NCBI GenBank assembly: GCA_019400425.1
Contig: JAFREE010000010.1
Location: 124,001 to 188,000, forward strand
Origin: Hymenochaete sp. R1
Lineage: Eukaryota; Basidiomycota; Agaricomycetes; Hymenochaetales; Hymenochaetaceae
Direction: 5' to 3'
DNA length: 64,000 nt
Made by a program: the position numbers and the translations under genes. The notes under the pieces were generated by a model that was not told where the DNA came from, searched no databases, and saw only the letters and a list, made by a program, of their open reading frames with translations. Shown piece after piece: positions 32,439 to 44,291 of the stretch (position 1 is the stretch's first letter; each line of letters starts with the position of its first letter).

Positions 32439-33487
32439 CTAAATAGATGCCCTGTACGCCTCCCACAGCTTGCTCACATCCTCCCCCGTCATTTCTTTGA
32501 AGATACTTTCGTTGTACTTGCAATCACGCATCCTTCCGTTCAGCTGACGTACAAAATCCCCGTTCTTCATCTTCTTTTCCTCAACCTGTCATCCCCAACC
32601 GCCTCACCGTCAGCCACAGTATACATCAACAATCAACGGCCACTAGCGGTTACTCACCCACTCCAAAAAGTATCCAGTCGTCTGGTATCCTTGGTCCCAG
32701 CGATCGCCTCCTGTTCATGTAGAGCTATGTTAAATTTCGGCCAAAAGACCCTGCAGGTCGGATGTCTGCACTCACCGCGCTTCCAATGGGGGGGCGAGTA
32801 TTCCGATTTCAACCTAATATAGTCTTGAAACACACAAAAACGATGCAACAACATCAGCATCCCCGGCATCAACAACTTTTCCAGCGACATCAAAACAATA
32901 TGACGTACCAGCTATTCCTTCCACAAGACCCCCAGGACAAGACCCTTTTGCATTGTATTGGAAGCAGTGCACCATCTCATGCGTGAGCACACCCATCACT
33001 TCTCCCTTCACTCGGTCCTTGTTGTTCACAATATGACGCAGACTCAGATGGATCTCCTTGTGGTCGTCGTCGAGTTCACTACCCTTTGTATATGCGACAC
33101 CACCCATATCTTCCAGGTAGAGCGTCACTGAGCGCACACTTCCCCATAAGTTCGAATCAGGCTGTGTCTCGGAAGTAAGTAAGAAAGCACTTGCACTCAC
33201 TGCCTGGGGCACGTTTCTATGGTATACAACCATTTGAAGACATTCGATACAGCCTCAGACAGCGCTTCTGCTGCGTTCATGTGTTGCAAGAAGAACTTAG
33301 CGCCGGCATGCTTCAAATCCTTGACCTCCAGGCGCAGTTTAACTTCGGGCCACTGAGGCGGTGGCTGCTTGTAAGTCGGAGCATAAGCGTCGTTGTTGAT
33401 CGCCATCGGCTTCTGTGTGTCTCCGTTGGTCCCCATTTGATCGGCCGGCTTGTCGTTATGATGTAGATTCGGCAACGGAATGCGCAT
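32439..33487 (-). CDS. Basic-secretory-protein (BSP) family metalloprotease-like protein
   Basis: Minus strand, ATG 33487 (MRIPLPNLHHNDKPADQMG), TAG 32439-32441. After about 45 residues comes the BSP domain: PEVKLRLEVKDLKHAGAKFF, then LSEAVSNVFKWLY, VRSVTLYLEDMGGVAYTKG, EIHLSLRHIVN, and the zinc motif HEMVHCFQYNAKGSCPGGLV followed by EGIAG. HExxH is intact. The last exons give DRWDQGYQTTGYFLEW and SKLWEAYRASI. Four or so introns. The family is named from plant defence proteins and is predicted to be a gluzincin-like peptidase; many fungal members are annotated only as hypothetical. No signal peptide or membrane segment is visible at this start, so it may be intracellular. Catalytic activity is inferred from the motif. 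Confidence 0.85.
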
Positions 33488-33841
33488 TATCTAGAGTTTG
33501 TACAGTAAGGTGATAGTGGTGTGGTGTGAACAATGATTGAATGAATCTTTCCGTCATGTCTGACGGTTCCAACGTACTGCCACTGCCGATCCAAATTAGC
33601 TTCCGCTGCTGACCAAAGAGGCCAAAGTTGGAAGTAGGCTCGAGAAAAGGTGAAATCGAAATCGAGATAAAGAGATAAAGTAAATGTGCTACAAATACAA
33701 GCAGTAGTAGTACGGTATTGCTTCGTGGTTCCTAAGTCTCCGAAATATTCAATAAGTTAAAGGAGGCGTCAGCAAATAAAGCCGAAAGCAAATCGAGCAA
33801 ACCCGAAAACAAGTCGAAGGTAGTCCAGTCCAGTGAAAAGT
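33488..33841. other. Promoter region of BSP-like gene and 3' flank of FCP1
   Basis: A gap of 354 bp between two minus-strand genes, AT-rich near 33640-33780. No gene was seen. Confidence 0.4.
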
Positions 33842-36800
33842 CTATCCCAGTTCCTCCTCCAATTCTCTTGCCAAAAAGTCGTCGTCGATCTCTTGCCCTT
33901 CATCCTCGTCTGACGTCTCTTCTTCCCCGAAGCTGCCTTGGCTCCCGTTACTCCCATTTTCCCGAACCGGCGATCCAGGATTGCTTTCGTCGCCCATGTC
34001 ACTGTCCGGGCGCTCGCCGCCAATCTCTGTGGCAGATAATGCCATCTTGAGCTTCGACATGCCCGAACGGTCTGCCGCAACCTTCTTTCGCTTCGAGAGC
34101 GGCGACCGCAGGACGTCGGGAACGGATCCGGCCTCCGAAGGTGTGACGCTTCGAAGCCGTTTGCGAACACGGCGAGGCGTCTGCGGCAAGCTGAATGTAT
34201 ACATATCCGGAGTAATTATGGGAGGAATTGAATTGTTCATGCGGACCAGCCAGTATCAGCGTTCTCATGCTAGTGGTCCTTCGAAAACAAGGAGAATTCA
34301 TACCTCGGAACGTTACTGGCCTCTTCCGCCACTGATTCGTCTTCTGACACGTTAGTACTCCGGACGCTTCCGCCACCCACACTTCCCATATCATCGTCTT
34401 CACTATCGCTTTCCATCATCGCGGCATCGACCTCATCGTTCACATCTTGCCAGTCGACCTCATTTAGATCAAGATCCCCGCCCACTGGTGCCTCTTCCAC
34501 CCCACGTTCGGAATCTCCCTGAGTCGAGGGAGCTTGAGAACCATTGGGGATGGGAATCTCATCTAGCATGTCTTCCATATCATCTTCGTCTCCGTCACCG
34601 ACGAGAGCTTCAGGGTCCGTGTCAGATGAGACTGCATTGGGATCTGAAGGTGGGCTGGACGCAACTACATCCTGATGAGACTGGTCTTCGTCGAGAAGAT
34701 AGCGGCGCTCATCTTGTCGACGCCATTGTGCGACCGAATCAGTGAACCACTGTAACCAAACAACGAATACGTCAGGTAAAGATCGAGCCTTCTCGACCTT
34801 CTGTGTGCCTCTCTGCGAAACAATTGAGTCTTATCTTGCAGAAGGTTAGCGGTCTAGACGTGCTTACTTTAGATGTGACTACATGAGTGATGCCATCCAC
34901 AAGATCCTTGTGACACGTTGCACCAAATGCCCTTGCCATCCTCCATATCTCCGTCGACTCGTGTTCGATGCGAATATTTGTGGGAATCACACCAGAGAAG
35001 AGGATATGCACATCTCTGAATGTCTCCTTCCGTATTGAGGGAATGATGTACTGTTTAGGAAAGTCAATCTCGATTATTCGGGGTATATGATAAGCTTTGC
35101 GATGTACTTTCACGTCGAACGGAACTTCGCGCTGTGCCACGGACTTCCGGCGCTTATTTGCAATGCTTTCCGGTATCCTGTTATCGTATGCGGTGTAGAA
35201 CCGTTCGTGGACTTCATTAAGAAGCTGAAAAGAGAAGATATTTATTAGGATGGTTATAATGAGTACGGAAATTAAGCACGACAAGACCTTCCCAACCCGT
35301 ACGAGCTCTCGGTCATCGTTCTTTAGCAGTGCCTTCCGGTGATGTTTGAGCTTCGCATGTTCGCTTTGTTCATTGGCCGTCCCGTTCTGTGACATTTCGC
35401 CTCTTGTTTCGGGAGAGACACCATTATTTGTGCCGTCGACTTCATTATCATTTTCTTCCAATAATTCTTGCTTCTTTGCTAATGGCCTTTCCTCCACTTG
35501 AGCCTCGAGAGCTAATGTGTTCCGCGTTATCATCTCTTTCTTGGCCGTGGACTTCTCATCGTCCTCCACATCACCAGTTTCCTCTGCGCCATCGATGGTC
35601 TCGGATTCGACACTTGAAGGAAGAGGCGGGGATGGGGGTGATGCAGTGATCGGACTGAATGCCGATTTTCCAGACTCGTTGCTCTGCGGGCTATTCTTTT
35701 CAGCTGGAAGTGCCAGATTGGCCGCACCCATTGGATCAACTTTGGGTAGGAATGCGGAATTGATATCTCCTATGCCCACATAGAAGTCGTCTGCGCGAGA
35801 TTAATTAATATCTTGCATTTCATGGCACTGTAAATAGCACATACAAGGTATGACCTTGATCAGGTTTGGAGACCACTCCCAAACGTCTGCCCGGTCATCG
35901 ATGATTACAACCATAGACGTATCACTAGGAAATAGCCGGCGCAAGCTTTTCTGTGTGAGGCCTGCGGGTAAAAGCGTTCAGATTAAAGTTTTAAATATAA
36001 AGGGCATTGCTTACTTCCACTCTCATCTCGACTCAGAATTCGACGTCCAAAAATACTGCCACTTGGATCTATGGCTGCACACACCTTTTCAGCATACGCT
36101 CTTGTTCCCATAGTGTAGACATGCATCTCGTATTTCGTGGCGACAGATGCTAGAAACTCCTGCCAACCGGGTCTGCAAGGACCTTAAGTCACACAGTAGG
36201 GACGATGGCACTAAGTAAACTACGTACCGAGGTTTAACATAGTAAAGGCATCCGTCATTTGAGATTCGATTGTCATGGGTTTGGTTTGGCCAGCGCGCGC
36301 GAGGGGCCCCAAAGTTGTCTGGAGGTAGACGGAACTTCTTCACATCTTTCAATGCTTCCCAATTCGGGTTGACATCTTCCTCTTCCTCGTCTTCGCTGCT
36401 CTCCTGGCTGCTATCGCTATCGCTATTATGATTGTCCTTCTTCTCCAAATTACGAGTCTTTCTCGCTTCTATTCGAGCGTGCTTCTCCTCCCAAGCCTCG
36501 CCTTCTGCGATCCAGTCACCAACAGTTGGGTCAACCGTCGCGTGTACAATCGTCTGGTCCAAGTCTACAATAAGTGAAAGTTTGCGCGCCTTCAAAAGGT
36601 GGTTCGCAGTTTCCTGCTCCAGTTTCTGCGCTTCTTCGAGGGAAACAGTCGGACCGGAAGCAGAGTGTGTCATTTGGATCGTGGCCCGAGATGACTCTGC
36701 TCTACCAGTGTAGTCGAAGCTGGATGAAAAAATCGAAGATTAACCTTCGGCGGTACATAGCGAATATGCAGGAGCTCACTTATCCATGTCTATGCCACAT

Positions 36801-37120
36801 AGTGCGCACAGTCCATTGAATTGTACTCCGTGCTTGCATGGTTCAACTATACGCAAAGCTGGACGAACTTTGGCACGATCTCTGGTGACTAAATCCCCAG
36901 GCTTGACGTTCCATGACTTGAACTCGCCTTGGAAAGTAGCGTCCCACGAACCGAAACGGGTCTCGGGAAGAGTACCAACTTCCGACGATTGGAAGACGAA
37001 GGTGTAATTGAGCAGTCTGCTCCCGGGCTCTACATTAGACGTAGGTTTGGCGACGAGCGAGCGGACTGTGAAGGGAAAAGGAAGTGTCTCAGGGAAGAAT
37101 ATCTCGGTCTCTGAAGACAT
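33842..37120 (-). CDS. FCP1: RNA polymerase II CTD phosphatase FCP1
   Basis: Minus strand, ATG 37120 (MSSETEIFFPETLPFPFTVR) and stop at 33842. The N-terminal domain ends CKHGVQFNGLCALCG, a conserved FCP1 Cys motif. The catalytic FCPH/NIF domain shows KLSLIVDLDQTIVHATVDP (the DxDxT phospho-acceptor motif), WPNQTHDNR, YYVKPRPGWQEFLA, YEMHVYTMGTRAYAEKV, DPSGSIFGRRILSRDESG and VVIIDDRADVW. A BRCT domain follows (DVHILFSGVIPTN, FGATCHKDLVDGITHVV). The C-terminus is long and acidic (DLDLNEVDWQDVNDEVDAAM) and ends DDDFLARELEEELG, the type of acidic peptide that binds TFIIF. Several introns, none disruptive. Family role: dephosphorylates Ser2 of the Pol II C-terminal domain to recycle the polymerase in the nucleus. 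Confidence 0.94.
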
Positions 37121-37425
37121 CTGTCCAGAGAAGGAGGATTCGTTGTGCAGCGTGTGGGGGTGACTTGCCGGTTGAAGAGGGTCAGGCTGGCGATGCGAGG
37201 CTTGAGTTTCGGACTATGCAATCACAACTCTCTTTTGCGTTCCCGACGTTCTTGTCTCCCGCGTGGGAGTATCGCTTACGTCAGAAACAAGCACCGTGCT
37301 TGCACACGCTACTCTTTATGCATGGACTTAGTTTACATTTATTTAAGGCTAGAAGAGGTACACTATCATATAAGATACAGTCGAAAGCAGTAAATAGCGT
37401 AATTGGGACCACAGAAAGCACAGTA
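37121..37425. promoter_or_regulatory. Promoter region of FCP1 and 3' flank of membrane-protein gene A
   Basis: A gap of 305 bp between minus-strand genes. No gene or notable structure was recognised. Confidence 0.4.
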
Positions 37426-39374
37426 TTAGATAGGTCGGCCACCTTCAGGATATGGAGGAAGTTGGTTGCCTCCACGCGAATTCTCCATCCCACCATCGAA
37501 CCGTTGCACCACAAGTTCAACGACTCTATCAAGGAATACCGGGTCCTCGTGTGAAGGGGCATTATGTTGATCAGATTCAGATATACTATGCTCATGTCCA
37601 GTGGCATGTACACGGGTACTTTGCGACGCCGGCACCATGGATGATTGAGGCGATTCAGGGTATTCAGAGGGTACGTATGTTGCTGGAACTGATCGTGGGG
37701 GCGACCAATGTCGACGAGATCCAACCGGTTCAAAGGGTGATGTTGCTACAGCACCAAATGATCTCTGTAATTGCGGTGGTGGGCTTAGCGGTCGATGCAA
37801 ACCACCATTCTCTACCCTTGATCGTGGAGGCGGCTTTGCAGTTTCCCCATCGCTTTTGACTTGCCGCGAGTTCGTTTCTGTGAGAGACAACCACGGACGG
37901 TTTGCTGGTGCTTGGTCGGTTCGAATCAAATCAACGATGTAGGGCGTAACGCCGACTGCGACTTCTCGTGGTTTACGGCGGAATCCCCGAGGAAGAAAAA
38001 TAGAAGATGCTACAGAGGCTCTCCTACCCTTGAAGTCGTCTGGTTGAGATTTACCTCGCCTTCTTGTCCAGAGGTACAAGCCTAAAACACCCGCGACGAA
38101 GAGGAAAGCGACAACGGGGCCAACAATAACTCCAACAAGCGACGGTTTGTCTCTAAAGATGGCTTATGAGCAACATTGCCAGCGTTCATGTTTACATTAG
38201 CTTACCCATTCGAGGGGTTATTCCCGGGACTCGCTGTGTCGAATTGCTTGACTATTATTGAGTTTAAACTTAAGGCCTCTCCACCGCTTAGATTTGTTAT
38301 ATTAAGGGTGTGCCCTGCATTTTCATCCATGCCATCTTGATAAAACATGAGCATATTCCCCAGGAGCCACTGAGACGTTCCGTTTAAAGTCCATTGCTTT
38401 CCATCCAAGCTCTATACAATGTGTTTAACGTGGAAGACAGGAGATCGGAGCGTTACTTACGATCGAGTATTGTCCGTGATTTGAGGTGGTAGAACCATAA
38501 ACTGCAACTGCTCTCCCGCTGAAATTCAGGGAAGCCGACGCACTCGCATCTGTCGTGCTATTTAAGATTCCTCAGTTTTATCTTCTGGCTCGATCTTTTG
38601 ATAACTAGTTTGTCTTTGACTGACCTGTGAAATGGCGCTGGCGATGATTCAGATGGGACGCCTGAGACTGTTTTGTCTGGGTTCCAATCACCAGAGTACG
38701 ATATGGCGGTGGTGTTTTGATTATTGATAATTAAATCTATGGGCGAAGTCGAGCTAGGAAGCAAAGGTTTTTAGATCTACTCTGCATACTATCAAGATGT
38801 AGAAGTGTATCCACCTAGTAGAGTTTGCGACGGACGTAACGATTGCTTGCTTTAAGCTCAAAATCTGTCCGCCACTTTCCGGCTTCGCAATGATGGAAAC
38901 ATTGTGAATCCCGACCTCCTCGTTAGACGTCTCGAAGAGAATATTTTGCTGAAGTGAAGCGTTGCGCGCTGCACCGTCGAAGGTGACTTGATACGAAGAG
39001 TTTGTGAGTCCATACAACGAAATTCCAGTGCCTGATTAAACGTGTGTCATTATTGTATACAGCGCATACAATACAATGCACACCATAGAAAGAAAGACTC
39101 GCTGAGGCACTTGAATGAGAAGTGATATGGAACGAGTCACCCTTGGGTGATTCGCCGGCATCCTGAATAAACTTTGTAGCAGTGTACCAAGTCACCCAGC
39201 CATCGCCCAAAGAGCCACTAGCTTGTCCATCTACTGCTTCGGTGTCAGCTGCAAGAAATGATAATAAGTTCGAGGGTACCTGGAGGCCGTTAAATCAAGC
39301 CTACCATAGGGTTCGTACGTCCAAAGTGGACTTGTATTATCGATTGTGAAGTTCCATTGCACCAAGCCGCTCAT
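37426..39374 (-). CDS. Single-pass membrane protein with tandem beta-sandwich-like ectodomain (array gene A)
   Basis: Minus strand; start ATG 39374 (MSGLVQWNFTIDNTSPLW), stop 37426. Several exons encode two related extracellular modules. Module 1: DGWVTWYTATKFIQDAGESP, SFHITSHSSASASLSFYG, GLTNSSYQVTFDG, ILFETSNEEVGIHNVSIIAK. Module 2: SPIDLIINNQNTTAISYSG, SLDGKQWTLNGT, MLMFYQDGMDENAGHTLNIT. These look like jelly-roll or galactose-binding-like folds. One transmembrane helix (VGVIVGPVVAFLFVAGVLGL) is followed by basic RRRGK and a Ser/Pro-rich tail of about 200 residues. The tail ends with a short helix (LDRVVELVVQRF) and LPPYPEGGRPI. No cleavable signal peptide precedes the first module, and in-frame upstream sequence offers none. 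The family is frequent in agaricomycetes; function unknown, possibly surface sensing. Confidence 0.8.
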
Positions 39375-39742
39375 GGTGGGACAAGACGAGAATGGGGCTT
39401 CAAAGATGGTAGCAGAGAAAATCTCGGAGTGGAAGCGCAGAAAGACATGATTCTCGAGTTCCCGAAGTTACAGGTGTATGATTGCGGCAACTGGTGAAAC
39501 GGAGGAAGAGATTCGCCAACTCGGGTTGAAGGCGCTGCCCAGATCAGGCTTGGCCGATATTTCAAATTTCAGACAAACAAAGACACGTGTTGCCGGAACA
39601 AATATTATTAGCGAAACATCGAAGATCTTCACCGCGGAACCTTTTAGATGCAAAGCAAAGCAAGATGTCAGACAGTAAACGGAATACTAGTATCGATACT
39701 GATTTAAATTTATTCGAATCCTCCAAGACAAAAACGCCTCTA
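39375..39742. promoter_or_regulatory. Intergenic region between membrane-protein genes A and B
   Basis: A gap of 368 bp. It holds the promoter of gene A (minus strand) and the 3' flank of gene B. No gene was seen. Confidence 0.4.
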
Positions 39743-41524
39743 TCATCGACGGCGCTCTTCATAATCGTATCCTGGTGGCGGTAACATATCTTGCACAGGT
39801 TCGCCATCCCCGCCAAGCCTCGCGACAATTCTCTCTGATACGAGCTCAACAATTCTATCGACCGCCGCAGATTCATTCGAGCCGCTCATAATAGACGAAT
39901 GCACATTCGATGACGTTGGTTCCTCAGGAGGAGCCGGTAACTTTATGTCTCGTATGACAGGGACGGGCGCTTCATTTGGGCGTGGTACGGCGCCTGTGAA
40001 CATGCCGTGCTGCAGGGAACCATCCAAATGCCTATCGGACGTTTGCATCTCCGTCGGTGAGAAGATGCTAGAGCCAAATATGATGGGAGAGCGAGCATCA
40101 CTGTGACCGGCATTTGACGGGGCTGACGGAATGACAGTAGGTGTCGGAGATTGAGCCAAGTTCGGTGCTACTCCGACAAGGAGAGTGTCAGCATAGCTGG
40201 GTTCCTGCGGCTTCGATTCCAACAATGATATCCTGGAGCCTGTTGCTCTTGAACTTTGCCGACGGTGGCAGCAGAGGTAGTACAACAGAAGTCCGACAAG
40301 TGAAGCACCTGCGACGCAGCCCACGACTATGCCGGCAATCGCGCCCCCTCGTAACCCAGAGCCAGCGCCTACTACTGAGCTGCGGTCAAAAATCAGTGAA
40401 TATCGTGAAGTAATACAGATCATCATCAGCTCACGAGTCAGGAGTCAACGTAGTATTTGATGAGGCTATAGCTGTACTGTTGAACTGGTACACCGTGAAG
40501 GAGTTCAGCGCCAAATTCATGCCAACGTTTCCAGCGTTGTTGATTTCCACCGTATGCGGCTCACTTTCATTTAAGCCATCTTGATAAAACAGAATTGCAT
40601 CCGGTACAATCCACCAAGAACTTGCATTCATACCAGAGACGAGTGTTCCGTCCAGTTTCTAAGAAAAAATCAACTTGACGAAGGCGCCATTAAAAATCTT
40701 TACTTACAACAAGGTACTCCCACCAACCATAATTACTTTCACCTCTGATCTCAATCGCCCGACCGGTGAAGTTGAAGCTAGCTGAAGCATCACCGTCTGA
40801 GGTCTGCTGATATGGGGAAGGATTGTCTGAATTTGGGATCTGATGGTTTGTACGCGCTGTCCAATTCCCTTCGTATGAAATTGCAGTAGAGTTCTGATTG
40901 TCGATGCGGATGGAAGTAGGGCTCCTATCAACGCAGAACAGCGCTGTCAATGAGCCTTGCTAAATGTGTTGTATTGTATTTGAGACTCACAACCCGAACG
41001 AGGGTGCGGTGATGGTAGCTCCCTGGAACATCAGCGTCTGGTTATCCGAGGGCTGTGCGACCAGAGTTATGTTGTGACTGGTATTGTCAAGGCCAGAGAT
41101 GCTGTACAGAGTGTCGAAAGGGTACGCTTCTAGCATCTTTTGGGAGCCGTCGACATTGATGCTGTAGGACGAATTGGTAGTGCCTTGCAATGCTATTCCC
41201 GAGCCTGCGTATCTTTACTCGTTAAACATTTATCACGAAGACGAAGGTAGCTATTACCGTAAAATGCCAGTTGAACACTTGCGCCAAATAACGAAGTTAT
41301 GTGGAAAGAGTCTCCGCTTCCCGATTCGCCCGGCTCGGTCAGAAAACCAGAGACACTATATCCTGCCTGCCAACCATTCTTTATAAATACACCATCAGCT
41401 GTGGTTCCTCATAAGTGGATAGTCAATCTCATAGGATCATGTACTACTCACAGTACGGGCCATACCGGAACACAGGTGATGTATCATGAAGAGTGTAGTT
41501 CCAGATATCCTGAGAACCGCTCAT
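39743..41524 (-). CDS. Single-pass membrane protein, same family (array gene B)
   Basis: Minus strand; ATG 41524 (MSGSQDIWNYTLHDTSPVFR), stop 39743. The layout copies gene A. Module 1 has GLTNSSYSINVDG-type sequence (TNSSYSINVDGSQKMLEAYP) and HNITLVAQPSDNQTLMFQG. Module 2 has SIRIDNQNSTAISYEGNW, ASASFNFTGRAIEIRGE and AILFYQDGLNESEPHTVEIN. The transmembrane helix is GGAIAGIVVGCVAGASLVGL followed by LYYLCCHRRQ. The tail ends with VDRIVELVSERIVARLGG and DMLPPPGYDYEERRR, containing PPGY, a PPxY motif. It lies head-to-tail with A and C. Function unknown; no signal peptide visible. Confidence 0.8.
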
Positions 41525-41977
41525 TGCACGAGCTTAGCAGAGTAACGAAAGACACAAGAGTTGGTCGCAAAAAGCTTCGAAAGGTCCCGTGGAGTAATCC
41601 TTTTGTATCGATGAGTTCCGCTCTCTTTATCTAACGTCAACGCTGAGGTACTCCCGCTTTTCGCATATTCTTCTCTTTCCTAGATACAAATGATTGATGT
41701 ATCATGATGTTTGCTGAAATTAGCCTCCGGGATTCGCAATCTCGAGCTGGAATGGAGCAGCCGACAAAGCGCCTAGGATGTAGAAATGATGTAGATCAGT
41801 GTAAAAGACGTGTATGATGTTCAGCCAGCTCAGCCACTATTTGATATAAGTTCGCGTGGTAAGCGGACGGAGCACCGGCTTACCTTTTTTGTACATACGA
41901 TGTCTGCGATCATCTTTGTTTCCGTTAGGGTCCTCAAACACATGAGATTCAAGTCGATTGAATAGTGAAAATACATT
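41525..41977. promoter_or_regulatory. Intergenic region between membrane-protein genes B and C
   Basis: A gap of 453 bp holding the promoter of gene B and the 3' flank of gene C. Short open frames on + (to 41634) lack motifs. Nothing else was seen. Confidence 0.4.
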
Positions 41978-43780
41978 TCATTCGTGCGCAGAATAAATAG
42001 GAGGTGCAGGCTCGCTGGTCTGACTTCGAGCCCCTATCCTCTGCATCAGCCTATCTGCAACAGCATCTGCGAGACGATCCATGGATTCTAGTCTACCAAT
42101 CGCCCTCTCAGGCGAAGCCTGTGAAGATAGAGAAGGTCGGTTGGAGTTTAAGCTTCTTCGCGTTCCTCCTGAAACATTCTCAGGAACCATATTTGAATGA
42201 ATAATAGAACTAGACCGGTTCCTATCTGCACGGTGAGAGAATTGTTGAGCTATATCAACCTCCGTCACGGTTTCTCTTGCAGTAGAAGGACTATCAGAGG
42301 CCGGAGAAGGATGAGCCTGTAGGGGATAGGCGCCACTAAGTTCGCCCACGTTTGTCCCTGGTGCAAGTTTCGAATCCCCATAATTACCATTAGGTATGGG
42401 GAACAGCCCTTCGGTACCAGCCGTTGCTTGAGCTGTTAGCGACATTTCAAGCATCGGTGCGGATGTATGACAGAAAGGGGTGATGTTGCGTGCTTCGGCA
42501 TAGTCTGCGCGTTTGTGGCGATAGCGGAGGCGGCGGAGCAAAAAAGCAACGAGGGAAAGTAACAGGAATCCAACGAGGGCGCCAATCACTATTCCTGCTA
42601 TGGCACCGCCGTTTAAGGTGTTGACCCTACGACTATCCATTTCAGAGCGAGCTTCAAGACCATAATTAGACTGATACTCACTTCGGAGATGCTCCTGAGG
42701 GAGAAGTCGACGAAGAGGGTCTGGATGAATTAGGCGAAGAATAATACGAAACAATCGAATTGAGAGCCAAGTTTTGTCCCGATTCTGAGTTGACGATTCT
42801 TAGGGTATGCTGTGTACTCTCATCTAATCCATCCATAAAAAACAAAACAGCATTCGGTGCGATAAATACCGAGCTGGCGTTCCTTGTGTATGCATTCGAG
42901 TCAAGCATCTGCAATCAATTAAATCCAGCGTCTCATCAATTCTTTAGAACGGAAGCACGTACAATTTCGTACACACCCCACCCAAAGTTACTCTCCCCAT
43001 AAACGGCGACAGTCCGTCCGACGAATGTAAGATAAGCTGACGCCTGGGATTGGTTCGTTTGAGAGAATGGGACAGGATCTGTGCTATTTGGTACTTGATG
43101 GGCTGTATTCACAGACCAAGCACCCTCGTATGTTATAGTACTCTTGTTTTGGCTGTCGATAAATACAGTAGAAAGCCTTATGACTTAGGATTAGCTACGA
43201 TGATTTGCAGGAATCCCTTTCACCTACGTCGATGTCTGAGGCATTATCAGTTCAGCACCCGTAAAGTTAAGCCCTTGACCTTCCGAACTTGGTTGGGGAG
43301 AAAGTATTATTTGGTGGATATTATTATCCAGGCTTGTTTCTGAGAACAATGTTCCGAAGGGAGGCGAGCCAGACCCTACAACTTCACCATCCATCGTTAT
43401 CATATATGTGCAGTTTGCTTGTCCATAAAGAATAACACCTGTACCTTTAAGCCCTTATAGGTGAGAAAGGCAATTACGCTAGAAGTTTATTCGCGCACCA
43501 AAGAACTGCAAAGATACGTTCGCATTTGGGTAAGAAGTGATATGGAACGAGCTTCCTACACCGTCATTGTCGTTCGGGGTCGAAGGAGCCAGACCTACGC
43601 CCGTGTAGCCTGTTTGCCATCCATTCTGGAAAGGACCATCAGCTATGCAGAAGGCAGGTCATGATCCTTCTCTCTATCAGAAGAAAGAAAGTACGTACAA
43701 TAAGGTTTATAGTCGAACATCGGGTCGGTATCATTCAACACAAAAGACCAGGTCGCGGTCGCCATGAGTGAAGAGGACAT
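41978..43780 (-). CDS. Single-pass membrane protein, same family (array gene C)
   Basis: Minus strand; ATG 43780 (MSSSLMATATWSFVLNDTDP), with an internal in-frame M at residue 6. Stop 41978. Exons give the same two modules, with FVLNDTDPMFDYKPY at the front and AVLFFMDGLDESTQHTLRIV, then SESGQNLALNSI at the end of module 2. The transmembrane helix is GGAIAGIVIGALVGFLLLSL followed by LLRRLRYRHKR. The tail ends with MDRLADAVADRLMQRIG and EPAPPIYSAHE, containing PPIY, a PPxY motif. It is more diverged from A and B than they are from each other by eye. It is divergent from SKI2, with 511 bp between starts. Function unknown. Confidence 0.78.
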
Positions 43781-44291
43781 TCTCTGACAACATTGAACGA
43801 AGGCAAAAAAAAGTATCATTTTCTTGAGCAAGAATAACATAAAATGGTATGACCACACCGGTGCCTTCGGCGTCCAAATTCAATGTGAGAAGGCTCTCAC
43901 AGCAGAATTGGATCATGAATCATAATGATCATTCGCCGTAGAGCAGTGCCGGCTCCATCAAATCCACTGAGCGCAGAGATGTTTTGTTTTGCCTGTTTCG
44001 AGGAGGCGCGCACGCGCTTGCACAGCGTATAGCCGATGGCACTAGAAGCAAAGCACGGGAGTCTGAAAAGGAAGGAACTTTGAATTGTTTCAGTGACACT
44101 CGACTCCAGTTTTTGAAGCGAATATGAAGAATATGAAGGAGACGAAGGGCGAAAGGCGAGAACAGCGCATATATGATCGACAGATCGACATTTACTGACG
44201 TCGCCGCTCAGGCACGGCATGCAAAGAGCCTTGACGCTGAACGAAGCTGTATCTTAAAATACTTTCGCATTGTACGCGAGCCAAATCTTCA
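43781..44291. promoter_or_regulatory. Divergent promoter region, membrane-protein gene C / SKI2
   Basis: 511 bp between divergent start codons. A minus-strand frame of 107 codons (43897-44220) has no motif and does not supply a signal peptide in frame with gene C. Likely two back-to-back promoters. Confidence 0.4.

Noticed and set aside
43897..44220. 107-codon minus frame upstream of membrane-protein gene C
   Set aside because: Considered as a missing signal-peptide exon for gene C. It has no N-terminal hydrophobic core and no in-phase donor leading into the gene.
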